Source: Saccoglossus kowalevskii (taxonomy: Eukaryota > Hemichordata > Enteropneusta > Harrimaniidae). From it: 31,590 nt of DNA. Position 1 is the first letter of the stretch. The number at the start of each line of letters is the position of its first letter. The notes beneath the pieces are model-generated. The model was not told the origin of the DNA, made no database searches, and saw only the letters and a program-made list of their open reading frames with translations. The stretch is taken from assembly GCF_000003605.2 (NCBI RefSeq), contig NW_003151761.1, forward strand, positions 81,527-113,116. Direction: 5' to 3'. Positions 12,275-22,589 of this stretch are shown here, piece by piece. Made by a program: the position numbers and the translations under genes.

Positions 12275-15251
12275 ACCACTCATTGTTAACACTTAACATA
12301 TTATACATTTCCTTGCAGCCAGATTAATTAGTATTGACCGTAAACGTGTGATTTTACTTGCGACGAGTAGCAAAAAAATGTTTCCCTGCGGTTTGGTTTC
12401 ATGTTGTAGCTCGGGGAGACCTCATTTAAAGTCTGTACACATAATCCGGTGTTGCCGAATCTTGATTTATTTGGACGACATGCGATCAGAGGGTATTCTG
12501 GGGCGGATCTACGTCACAAAACGTTCTATGTTGCTTTGACGCGCACCACTGTGTCATATATTTCATGCCGGTGAAAATAACTAAAGTCGAGGAAACAGTA
12601 CAAACTTAAATTTAAGGCAAATCTGAACATCCATTGTTTATATATGTTGCACATGTAGGGGTAGTCAAAAACTCGCCTAACGTACATTTTTTTTTCTAAA
12701 ATATTATTTTTTTTGACTGGTATTGGTTGCCATGCCGGGAACATGCCCTGATGTTCGCTACCTGAGAATAGGATGTTTTAATCACTTTCGATAACGATGA
12801 AGTGACTATAACAATCAGATAGTTTTTGAAAGATGTATATTGCATATAATACATTTGGAAACGTGAATAGACAAGCTTTCTATACCACCACTATTCCAGC
12901 ACAGCAACTAAGTCAGATAATATCGATGGTTATTGATATTTCGGCAGCTGAAATGTACAGAGTATAGGATCGATGTCAACAGTCGAGGAGAGTATAACAT
13001 TCATTGTATAACGATGTTAGTCAATGCAAACAGACTATGCTTTTAATTTTAAAAATATTTCAATCTGATTCTTTTCTAACTACGCTGCATGCACATTTTA
13101 TTAATTTCTTTCAGGGCGACGTGGACTCATGGCGGTGTTGCCGCAGGTCAAAATCGATATATTGATTAAGTCGCGAATTTGTATTTGCCTGTAAGAGTGG
13201 GATCGAAACTACTAGGAGGGAACTACTAAATAACAGATGTGTGTGTTTATATTAAATAGTTCACTTCAACATAGCCCCGGGATTATTTCACAAACATGTA
13301 AAACTAGAAAGTTTGGGATATGTGTGAAAGGAAGTTCCACCGGGCAATGGATAATTTCTATTGCGGTTTTCATTATATAACGTTGGCTTTGAGAAATACG
13401 TAATGTCACATTTCGAGGATTCTATGTGATATTCGAGCATTTAAATATATATCCGGAACGGCAGAAGCATATCGTCATAACAAACGCTACGCCTTGTTAA
13501 TATCTTTTTTTACATTTAAGCTGAATGCAAAAACCTTGTTTCTTAACTTTTTACATATTTAGTAGACTTATATACCCTGCGCATCAGCTTAATAAATCTA
13601 TGGAAGTGAAATATATATACTCCGATAAATACCGCTATTGCTGCATAATGTAATTCAGTCGTGGAACCTTCCTAATACAGTTGTCATAAATGATACATCT
13701 GCAAACTGTAGAATATTTTATTGGATCTTCAATTGTCAACTTTATTGTTTTCAATGTGGATATGTTAGTTTGTTATATATTGACACTACAAGTGTGTGTT
13801 TGTTTTTAGTGAAATCTGCAGTATGTTAAAACATATACCTTGCCAGTAGCACTGCAAGCCACTATCAATTATCTTTTTTTCAAGTCATGTTATTATGATA
13901 CCTACTACGTATGTGTCTAAGTATGTAAAAATTATAACACTATAAAAGGAGGTAGTTATAATCAATGTACCACACTGCACCGCCTGAGAATCATCCAGCT
14001 TAAGGTTAAGACTCAGCCACAATAATTTCGAAATATAGACCTCTGAAACGCTTTCCTGTATTTTGAGGGACACATATTGCTGACACAAAGGGTTTTAGCT
14101 TGATTTTGATTTGGCGACGCCCCCAACATTTTTTTTTCGAGGGGGAGACCGCCCCTCTGTCCCTTGTGTCACCGCCAAGGAAGATAATTGAAACAATATG
14201 TCAACAAGCGTTTACGATGTGTTGTCTTGGGAGCTATATTCTGAGATTAGGTGCTATTGTAATATTTACAACCATACCTGTGATAGCGAATAGAAGTCTT
14301 ATATTTGCCTTAGTATACGTTTTCCTCATCATAGCGAAGCGTGCTGGTTGTTGTTATGTCCAAACACACAAATACCAATGTTGATAATTGTTGTTTTAAT
14401 GTACAATCACCATGCGATTGCAAACATATTCACTGTAAACTTTAAACTGTGAATGATTTTCCTAACCATGAAAGAGGAGCAAATAGACGGACGCTTCCAA
14501 ACGAAGCCATACAAATCCAAGGCGAGGTAGTACAGTAGTACGTATTCACACCAAAATCAAAACGCAGATTGTCGTTCTCTGTATTGAACACCTGTATATC
14601 CACGTACAAATGCAATCACCACTGCTCATAGTCGATCTCATTATTAATTGATTTCAAAACAGATTAAATTAACCTGCAAGAATTAGCGCTTAGAGCCATG
14701 GTGCGTGTAATATAGTCAACAGTAATCATCACAAAACAATTATTTCAAAACGAATTTGCCTATTGAAGAGAATGGTTTTTATTTCATCAGCTTAATCTGG
14801 ACATTTTCAAAATATGAGGCGATTGATAAACCACACATATGTTTTTGAATGGTTGAATACAGCGAGGACAAACAAAAAAGCGACGCATCACTCAACATTA
14901 GTGCATTACTAGTTGATATTAATAAGCTGCTCACAAATTGATGACTACTATGCCTGTACTCGTTTAACGTATCACCGGAATAATAATAGAATTTTAAATT
15001 ATGGTCGTTGTTCTTCAGCAAGTATGAACATATGCATATACATACTGCGCATGTGAACGAGATTGAAAATGTTTTTACTGGCACAATGTTAAATGATTAG
15101 TACAGTGTAGTGCAATTATCGACATATGCAATTACTGATACATTTACAGTGTTACAAAGATGATCTTAGCTGGCATAACTATCACTTGTCTCATGTAGAA
15201 ATCAACCAGATTTAATTCATTTGATTATGACTCTATTCGACATCACTTCAC

Positions 15252-15269
15252 GTGTACTATAGAGTACAC
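15252..15269. repeat. Short inverted repeat GTGTACT/AGTACAC
   Basis: Seven-bp perfect arms with a 4-nt centre, capable of forming a cruciform or hairpin or binding a dimeric factor. No associated gene is nearby. Confidence 0.4.
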
Positions 15270-15529
15270 TGATTTGAGTATATAGTGCAGTACTAGTGAT
15301 GTTTTGTTAAATTGGATGTGTTTTCAATATTTGCCAGTCGTTGTTTTTGTGTTCTTGAATTTTAAAATTATTTTATACACGGTGTTATCTACCTTTATCA
15401 ACTGTGACATAGGAAGCAATGTAACGACATATACATCTAGGCACACGTACGTCTAAATTACGAATTATATTACAAACACATGCTATATTGATTTTGTGTC
15501 TAATGTAAACAACGGGAAATGTCCTAATG

Positions 15530-15537
15530 TGACGTCA
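15530..15537. promoter_or_regulatory. Perfect CRE palindrome TGACGTCA
   Basis: The full CREB/ATF site, GTGACGTCATT, followed within 15 bp by an E-box CACGTG (in TCACGTGT). It lies about 3 kb upstream of the receptor. Confidence 0.45.
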
Positions 15538-16668
15538 TTAACTTGTCACGTGTTCGTTGTCTGTTACGTACATTGCCTCATATAAGTTTGAGAAGCAGAA
15601 TCAAGTACTACCTCATTATTAAGAATAAAAACAGTATGAAAATTTATGTTTAATAGATAAAGTAGTTTGATGCCGATTTTAAAAACTTATCTTAGTATTT
15701 AACCTGTAGCAATTTTTCAGTAGGGGATACCATTTTTTTTTTAAGATGAAAAACTGTTACAGACACAGGATGTGCTGAGACGGTCGGAAATACATATCCA
15801 GTACAGTTTAGATTGATATCTGTTTTCTACTACTTCTTTACCCCAGTTCTTGTTTTGCTAACCTCAAGAAAACTAGCAACGTATCAGCAGACCACAATTC
15901 AGCTGAACAGATTGACAAATTAATTAGTCCCCGCACAGTGTATTGTATGATTTAGTTTTCATTGTACTTATATTGAACAAGCTATACTAAATTGGTGAAG
16001 TTTCTAAGCATGCTGTTCGAATGTGACGTGATTAACATAGTAGGCGTTCGATACTAGTGGCGTAGTTAGCCCTATATTTGGAGAATCATATTTGTAATTA
16101 CAAACTTATTATTTGCTTAGTCAACATAGTGATAATTTAATTTATATTCTTTGAACCATGATGAATAATATTGGCTAGATTATCTAGACACAAGACAATG
16201 TTATTGACACTGTACGTATTCGTATTTTAAGCCCCTCTAACATAAGTACAAATGTCTTATATGCGATGGAGCTAAGTTATTTGAATATTTGACATAATAT
16301 CAGTAAGGATGCGGGCCAATGGTACGGTAATATATTTTGACTCCATAACAAATTGACCGATATAGATGAATGTTACTGCATTATCTATAGTAAATATTAT
16401 ATTCAACGTTAGAAAGCTGTGTTGAGACTGAGCATGAAACTGTGTAACTCACTTTGAAGATGTAGTAAACTCCCCAAGGACCATTGTTTGTTTGACTATG
16501 TTAAAAAAGGTTAACACGAAAATGTTTTTTTATATACAATTCACAGGAGAGGTAGCCCTTGAAAAAACGACAACTTCGTCAAATGTCAATAAAGATGAAA
16601 GTCACGTTGCCATGCGAATAGCAATTTCAAACTGAAAGAGTTATAGATGAAATGTTATTATTACATTT

Positions 16669-16686
16669 CTGATGTTTAAACATCAG
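16669..16686. repeat. 18-bp perfect palindrome
   Basis: CTGATGTTTAAACATCAG is fully self-complementary. Just to its left a 7-bp inverted repeat GAAATGT/ACATTTC with a 7-nt loop ends at 16668. By composition, about 0.3 perfect palindromes of this length are expected in the window, so chance is possible. Confidence 0.6.
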
Positions 16687-17815
16687 TTTAAAATTCGTTG
16701 CGAATTGGCATCTAATTCGTAAATGCTAAATTGACATTTATGCTATGTAACATACATACGTTATAACGTATTTATTTCGAGGTAACTGATATGAAATGTA
16801 AACCAGCTACGACTACTTTCCATAAAATGTTAAAAACAACACTAATATCAAGCGAACAATTACATTAATTTTGTATTATATGCTTCAATCAATATCCGAC
16901 CTGATTCATAAGCATACATAAACATTTTACAAATTTGAGCTGATTATAATTAATTATATGTACGTTCTTAGAGATGCAAGATATCCGACAAATTATTGTC
17001 ATTTTCTGGAAAGATTATATGATCTGATCATAGCCGTCGGCAACAACTTTATGTGATATAGTTCACTCATACTGTGATTTTGTCGTGACATATCGTAATA
17101 TCTTTGAGTTTCGCCGCTGTCCGGAAGGCGAAATAAATTTGATACGGGGATTGAATTTCTCAACGTCTTTAACGATGGTAAAGAAATATATTATTAAATT
17201 CTGCTTTACGAATATTTAATGGATTCTTGAATTCAGAAGATCTAAGAAACTGAACATCGAATGATACAATTATAACTCATGGACTGTTGATTTATCCGTG
17301 TGGTTGGTTGCTGAAGACAATCCGCAATAAATCGACAGGCCTCTGACAGTGTCTTACAGGTGTTTGAGTCAAACGCATCAAACAGTATATGGTGTATTTT
17401 CGTACATTGACCTCGAGTACAGCCGAAGTAAAGTACGATAATAAGGTTTCATGGGGTTGCCAATCGGCCAATAGGATCGTTTATCATTTCAATCGAATTG
17501 GTAAAACAATAAATTACAGGGAAAATAACGCAAATGCTACTTGTCACTAGTGTTATATTTGTGAAATATACACGAAAACACTCAAAAACTGATCCAAGTT
17601 GTATTGTTTAAAAGATATTTTTCTAAAGTGTACCATATAAACCAAAACATAAACTTACTTTATAAGAATTTGTATTATATCGATGAACTTTAGTAGTATT
17701 TCACTACAACATGTACCAAAAAATGTGGAACATAAACAATTAAGAGGTCAATGTTCTCAGTCTTTGAAACGCGTTTCGTTAAAACAAGTTACTAGTATCG
17801 ACTGCGCCTTGGAAT

Positions 17816-18271
17816 TCATTCGCAGAGAAGTCTGACCGTAAAGTTTATACCCATCAAAGCGCCACCACGGGTTGAATCACGTGTTACATATATAGATAAG
17901 CCGTACATTTCTTTGAATGCACTTGTATGTTGCCCTTCACAAATGCGCACTGAATGAGGGCTGGTAAATAAACCGGATCTTGTGAGTACATAGTAGTGTG
18001 TAACAGTTTTCATCTGAAGAAAACTCCTTGAAATAAAACACTTCCATGTATCATTGAAGACGATATCATAAACGCTGTTGCTAAGATACAAAAGGGGATT
18101 GCGTTCGCAAATCGAGTTATTGGCAATAAAACTACGTGAAAATATATATTGGAGCCATAAACATGTCATGCGCATGCTGATTTCGGATGTAATTAAAACG
18201 CAGATAAAAAAACACAGATAGCTGTTGTGAGAGGGCGCCGTATTGGTAGGTGCCCGATTGAACAGACCCAT
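17816..18271 (-). CDS. Unrecognised 151-codon open reading frame, divergent to the receptor
   Basis: An ATG-to-TGA minus-strand frame of 151 codons, the longest in the window apart from the receptor. Its start lies about 206 bp upstream of the receptor ATG, head to head. The translation has a hydrophobic stretch near residues 18-28 (YLCFFICVLIT), several cysteines scattered along it, and no family motif that I recognise. With stop codons expected at about 7 per 100 codons in such AT-rich DNA, a stop-free run of this length should appear about 0.07 times in the window. It is therefore mildly unusual but not compelling. It could be a lineage-specific gene, an exon fragment, or chance in a locally GC-richer patch that includes the receptor's 5' region. 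No poly(A) signal or splice site supports it clearly. Confidence 0.2.
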   Translation of the reverse strand: MGLFNRAPTNTAPSHNSYLCFFICVLITSEISMRMTCLWLQYIFSRSFIANNSICERNPLLYLSNSVYDIVFNDTWKCFISRSFLQMKTVTHYYVLTRSGLFTSPHSVRICEGQHTSAFKEMYGLSIYVTRDSTRGGALMGINFTVRLLCE

Positions 18272-18419
18272 TCTCCACTATTTGTATTGTACCGCTCTCA
18301 TATTACTTCAGCGATCAGTGTTGTATACATGTTGCATTCTCGTTCTAGTTTATCGCGTCATATCACCCGCATTTCCATATAATTACGATCTGATGTATTT
18401 GCTCACTTCTGTGTTATCA

Positions 18420-18477
18420 TCGCCTCCAGGTAGCATCGGCCATATATAACCAGTAGAGTCATCATAGGATAAACACC
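18420..18477 (+). promoter_or_regulatory. Receptor 5' flank: start-codon context and upstream stop
   Basis: The 58 bp before the receptor ATG contain an in-frame TAG (18454-18456), which rules out an N-terminal extension in this frame, and a good initiation context (A at -3). A pyrimidine-containing stretch ending in AG at 18428-18429 could serve as a 3' splice site for a non-coding 5' exon, as is common in otherwise intronless GPCR genes. A TATATAA at 18443-18449 is also present but is too close to the ATG to leave a normal 5' UTR. The stop and start context are seen directly; the splice site is inference. Confidence 0.4.
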
Positions 18478-19692
18478 ATGAATACCAGCAGTGAGTATTT
18501 TGATATCGTCGACCAGAACCAGTGTGTCATCGATGCGCGAAAGAAAAATCTCACGGATATCTACATAACACCAGGTACACCAGAGCTTTTCTACGATTCC
18601 GAGCATATATTGCTAACCCGTATCATTCCAGCTACGATTACATGTCCGTTTGGTATCATACTCAACTGTCTGTTTCTCTACGTAGTATTCAAAGTGTCAG
18701 CCATGCGTACATTGACTAATATGTATCTATCGAACCAAGCCATCGTAGACTGTATGTTTCTAAGTTTATACTATATAGTGCAAGTCGGTGAACCACTGTC
18801 AACTGATGTCGTACACGATAAAAGTTTCCTAGGACCGGTTGGATGTTTTATTGTGAACATTGCTCTAGATATTTGTCTTTTCGTCTCCGAGTTTAACATC
18901 GTGTTAGTGACCTTCGAACGATACATGGCAATTTGTAAACCGTTTAAGGCTGATAGAATTAGTTCCAAGTCTCGAACATACAAACTTATCATACTTACAT
19001 GGATTATGGGTATTGTGTTCTCTGTTCCAATCTTCCAATTTTATACTAAGTGGTACACTACATGTATTATATGGCCGTCGAATAACGAGACAATTTCGTC
19101 ACAGATGTCATATTCCAATTGTTTCTCTGGAGTCTGGACACCTCTTGATGGCATATTACACAGTTTGACGCCGATAATTGCATTTGTGTTAGTGGTCATG
19201 ATTATTACTCTGCTTAATGTTTTAACGACAAGAGAGCTGCAGAAAAGTGCTCGGAAATATTCAGTCAGCGCCCACGATTTGAAACAGAGGCTTCATCAGC
19301 AACGGCAGATAGTGGTTATGTTAGCGGTGACGGCGGGTGTGCTATTCGTTTGCCTATTGCCGTATCATTTAGATCTGGCCATCGGCTACTTATACAACAC
19401 AACACATCCAAACAGTGTAATCATCATGCCCCAGGGATGGAATGAACTAGTTCGGTGGCTGCCGATGGTGAATTCCTCAATAAATCCTATTGTTTATGGC
19501 ATATTGAATAAACAATATAGGAGGGCGTTTATAGCTACGCTCGGATGCTTTGAAAGTTACAATGGCAATAACAGTCAACAAGAGTATATGATGACATCTG
19601 TGACCACTTGTAACAACACAACAAATCTGACCACAACTACCTACAATTTGCCCTTGAACTCGAGCGTTCATTCGCCTATCATTCATACTTAA
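18478..19692 (+). CDS. Class A (rhodopsin-family) G-protein-coupled receptor, neuropeptide-receptor type, intronless
   Basis: A 404-residue seven-helix plasma-membrane receptor, expected to bind an extracellular peptide or similar ligand and signal through a heterotrimeric G protein. Seen: helix 1 about 48-72 (N63 as N1.50, preceded by L instead of the usual G); helix 2 about 80-103 with LSNQAIVD (D91, 2.50); C123 at the top of helix 3 and E147-R148-Y149 at its base; W175 in helix 4; C196 and C215 in loop 2, one pairing with C123; P232 in helix 5; CLLPYH around P295 in helix 6; NPIVY 336-340 in helix 7; then NKQYRRAF as helix 8 and C357 as a possible palmitoylation site. The N-terminus has N-glycosylation sequons (N2, N24) and N203 lies in loop 2. 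The tail is Asn/Thr-rich. The ATG has A at -3 (ACCATGA), and an in-frame TAG at 18454-18456 bounds the frame. The overall pattern resembles TRH/neuromedin-U/ghrelin-type peptide receptors, but the ligand cannot be assigned. Residue 6.48 is Leu rather than Trp. Confidence 0.95.
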   Translation: MNTSSEYFDIVDQNQCVIDARKKNLTDIYITPGTPELFYDSEHILLTRIIPATITCPFGIILNCLFLYVVFKVSAMRTLTNMYLSNQAIVDCMFLSLYYIVQVGEPLSTDVVHDKSFLGPVGCFIVNIALDICLFVSEFNIVLVTFERYMAICKPFKADRISSKSRTYKLIILTWIMGIVFSVPIFQFYTKWYTTCIIWPSNNETISSQMSYSNCFSGVWTPLDGILHSLTPIIAFVLVVMIITLLNVLTTRELQKSARKYSVSAHDLKQRLHQQRQIVVMLAVTAGVLFVCLLPYHLDLAIGYLYNTTHPNSVIIMPQGWNELVRWLPMVNSSINPIVYGILNKQYRRAFIATLGCFESYNGNNSQQEYMMTSVTTCNNTTNLTTTTYNLPLNSSVHSPIIHT

Positions 19693-20934
19693 GATTTCTG
19701 CTTTTCAAGCCTGCCTCGTCAAGCTGGTGGAATTCCCGAACTTGAAAGCTATTTAAAATTACATACTATAAACAGTACAGTTGCAGTTAACAAACGCTAG
19801 ACAAACAAACAATTATTTTGTAAATAGGTAGACGTTCTCATTTTTGAATGTTGTTGACAAGCGCGAACACTCTCTATATTAAGAGATACCAAGTGTCAAT
19901 AATGATAATCTACACATACTGGTACGCTTTATAAATATCAATATCGTTTTTTTTTTTAATATTTCACACATATTCTACAATCACATCTTCAAATGCTATA
20001 TACATATGTATACGCTGACAATAAGTCAAACTGATATATAGGTCCAATCTTTAAAATACTGACTTTTCATTTATTGTTGCTAGTGATACGCGAAGGCAAT
20101 GTCATTCTGTTTTATTTTCTAGTTATTTGTATCTAGTATGCTATGCAGGTTACCGCGAACCATTATTATCAGTGTTTTTGCACATGCAATACTGGTACTG
20201 AGAGTAGGCACATTGAATTATTACATGCAACATTACATTGTAATCATGTATACATTTATAAATGACGCAGTGTTCCCAGTTGCATTGTATATTGTTTGTA
20301 AACAAAAACGTAAATCTGTATAATCAATATGTTATATTACACATTGTGAATATTTAAATTATTTTAATTATGTAAGTAGCGGGTTGCATAACCTTACTAC
20401 TATGTTCTTGTGTTAACATGCTACGACTTGTGTGCACAGATCGTTTCTGGATGAATTATGTTGTGAAAAAACTACATGGCTTTTTTTTTTATAAATAGCT
20501 GTATGATGATGTATTCACTGCATTTCTTAATTGTATTACCGTGTGTTACCATGACGACAGGGCGCTGTAATTAATAGCCACCTGCACCTGAGCATGTTAT
20601 GATTTCCACAAATACCAAATCAAACTTTATTGTTTTTTCTTAACAAAGTCATAAAAACTATGGAAGCTGAAACATACATATCGTTTGATTTAAAACACAT
20701 TTAAACTAAATAAAAAAATAGTTGTATACTACTATTTGTAATATTGTGCGCTGTATTGTGCTTTGTTAGAAACTATATTTTGGGATTAAAACGACTGCTT
20801 TGTTTTATTATGCAGAATAACGTCATTGTTATTTTTACTGATTTATTACAAAATACTTCGATCATTGAGTGATTCACTTTTCATTAATGTTTTCAAATAG
20901 TGTATTCAACCATTGCGCAACATTTTATCACGAT
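19693..20934. other. Receptor 3' flank
   Basis: AT-rich DNA immediately downstream of the receptor stop that probably includes its 3' UTR. No second gene is seen. Poly-T runs occur at about 19950 and 20485. Confidence 0.5.
20709..20714 (+). terminator. Candidate poly(A) signal AATAAA downstream of receptor
   Basis: A canonical AATAAA lies about 1.0 kb past the receptor stop. An ATTAAA (20785-20790) and another AATAAA (21105-21110) follow. In AT-rich DNA such hexamers occur often by chance, so which is used, if any, cannot be decided from sequence alone. Confidence 0.2.
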
Positions 20935-20981
20935 CATGAAATACACGTGATTTCATGTTCAATTTGCATGTATGCAAATTG
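20935..20981. promoter_or_regulatory. Paired inverted repeats: E-box hairpin and double octamer palindrome
   Basis: Two perfect inverted repeats lie 2 bp apart. The first (20935-20957) has arms CATGAAAT/ATTTCATG around a 7-nt spacer ACACGTG, which contains the E-box CACGTG. The second (20960-20981) has 10-bp arms CAATTTGCAT/ATGCAAATTG around GT, so it holds two octamer motifs (ATTTGCAT), the known POU-domain site, in inverted orientation. The position is about 1.2 kb downstream of the receptor stop. This may be a dense cis-regulatory element or a remnant of a palindromic mobile element. The inverted repeats are seen; the regulatory role is inference. Confidence 0.4.
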
Positions 20982-21544
20982 GTATATGTCGAAGTGAATT
21001 TTAGTTGCTACGTGTTTTTTGGCCAATTACGTTAGTATGAACATGCATCGCCGGGTTTTACGTGTTTTAACCCAGTCTTAAATGTTTAACCAAGTGTTTT
21101 ATAGAATAAAGCCTCATAATTTCAGTGGCAACATTCGGCGAACAACGTCGAAATGTTTTGATTTTGACAATCGCAGTATGAATGGAGTTATTATGTTTTG
21201 AGAAAAATAACTATCATATATTCACTATCAAATATGTTGCCGCTTGTTTTACATGTTTAAATTGTATGAATACAACTACTCATCATACACAAAAAAGGAA
21301 GATATCTATTTTAAAAATGCAGTGAGTGAATGTAAATAAAATAAAAATATTACACTGGTAATCAACACATAATGCCAACAAGACATATATATCAAATTGC
21401 AATTTATAAATCAACATAAGGGAAACTAGATCAAACTATATAAATTTAGTCCAGTTTTACTTAACCACATAAGTAATGTACACTGTGAGTATTGAATCAT
21501 CGACTCAGCTAAAAAGGCAATCCAACAAAACATGCATAATCATG

Positions 21545-21578
21545 TAATAATAATAATAATATAATAATAATAATATAT
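21545..21578. repeat. (TAA)n/(ATT)n microsatellite
   Basis: A run of TAA units, interrupted once near the middle. It sits where the 3' tail of the neighbouring minus-strand LINE would be expected, so it may be the expanded tail of that element rather than an independent microsatellite. Confidence 0.85.
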
Positions 21579-21779
21579 TTATGTGTATAAGATAAATAAC
21601 AAATTAAGAATAGATATGAAAAGAAGACTGAAAGATAGTTGTCAAACAACTAGTCTAGCTCAGTTTTCAATGTCAACATTACAATAAACAAAAACTGTTA
21701 ATGACTATCAAGAGGCTGTGAAATATTAGCTGTATAGAAACAAAATATTTAAAAGTGCTAATGAAAACTAAAAAAATAA

Positions 21780-22485
21780 ATATAAAGTGCTAATATAAAG
21801 ATATTTTTTATATTCGTTTTAAAGGTATATCTAGAGTGGTGTTTTTTAACGCCTCGTGAAATATTATTCCAAATATTTTAGCCTACGCACTTGATAGAGG
21901 TTTGGCTCATTCTACTTCTAAATGTTGGTAGATGGAGAATGCTGTATGTTTTGGATCTGGTATCACATGAATATTGTTGTATTCCTGGCAACTAAGTTGT
22001 AAACTGTGATGTCTGTCATGCAATGCATCAAAAACAAAAATACCAACCTGGGATTCAAACTCTTTATAGATGTCAAGTCTTTTTTTTTAAATAAAGGGGT
22101 ACTATATGCACCATATTTACTGGATTATAAAAGACGAACTAGTTTTTTCTGAATCAAAAATATTGCATTTAGATAGGACTTAAAAAGGCTTCCCCATACT
22201 TCCAGACCAAACGTAATGTGTGGTAAAATAAATGAATTGTAAAACATTACTAGTGTGCTTTGGGAGACAAATAATCTCAATCTATAAAAAATATCCTTTT
22301 CCAAGCCCCATCAATATGCTTTTTTTCATCTTAGCTGTTTGTTCATCAGAATCCCAATAAAATAAGTACAATCAGTTTCATTTAATGTGATATTCCTGAG
22401 AATGCCCTCAACTGTGATATTTTGATTACCCCAAATCAACATGTAATTTGTCTAATTAGCATTATTGTGAATTTGTTGACATCAC
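21780..22485 (-). pseudogene. Broken LINE reverse-transcriptase C-terminal region
   Basis: Four homologous blocks lie in shifting frames. A block below 22485 reads TNYMLIWGNQNIT and is interrupted by TAG and TGA. The clearest block, 22295-22125, is open for 56 codons and contains FILPHITFGLEVWG and IQKKLVRLL, typical of the region after the polymerase fingers/palm in Jockey/CR1-type elements, before a TAA at 22127-22125. The next, 22077-22015, reads LDIYKEFESQVGIFVF. The last, from 21931, reads LPTFRSRMSQTSIKCVG, then a stop, then IWNNI, the family's usual C-terminal signature. At least three frameshifts and several in-frame stops make it non-functional. The catalytic FADD-type region is absent. 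Confidence 0.8.
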
Positions 22486-22589
22486 ATGACCGGGCTAACT
22501 TCCCGAACTCTAAATTTGTTTGAGAAAGAGATGTGAGTTTTATGTGAGATGTGAAAGCTTAATTTGAGTGTTAATAAACATTCACGTCA

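Larger units (their letters stand above)
12275..17815. other. Non-coding stretch upstream of receptor
   Basis: No exon is recognised. A good-looking 3' splice-site sequence (pyrimidines then TTGCAG, about 12312-12318) is followed by a locally GC-richer open stretch (12348-12539), but no protein family is evident. A small GC-rich patch near 14118-14178 has G-runs and C-runs of the kind seen in dispersed repeats. The remainder is AT-rich, with only short palindromes. Confidence 0.5.
21545..22485 (-). mobile_element. 5'-truncated LINE (non-LTR retrotransposon) relic
   Basis: On the minus strand, from about 22485 down to 21780, the broken translation resembles the C-terminal part of a Jockey/CR1/L2-type non-LTR reverse-transcriptase protein. 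About 200 bp of AT-rich sequence follow, ending in an (ATT)n tract at 21545-21578, which is plausible as a LINE 3' tail. Homology stops abruptly near 22485, as expected for 5' truncation during target-primed reverse transcription. The placement rests on recognising family motifs by eye. The exact clade and the true 3' end are uncertain. Confidence 0.8.

Noticed and set aside
12312-12539. Exon after a good 3' splice-site sequence
   Set aside because: The open stretch has no family resemblance and no compatible 5' splice site or partner exon that I could identify.
18443-18449. TATATAA as TATA box for the receptor
   Set aside because: It ends only 28 bp before the ATG, so a start site about 30 bp downstream would leave no 5' UTR. 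AT-rich background makes such words common.
18771-18992. Antisense frames within the receptor (also 18403-18606 and 19477-19686)
   Set aside because: They are reverse-strand shadows of the receptor coding sequence.
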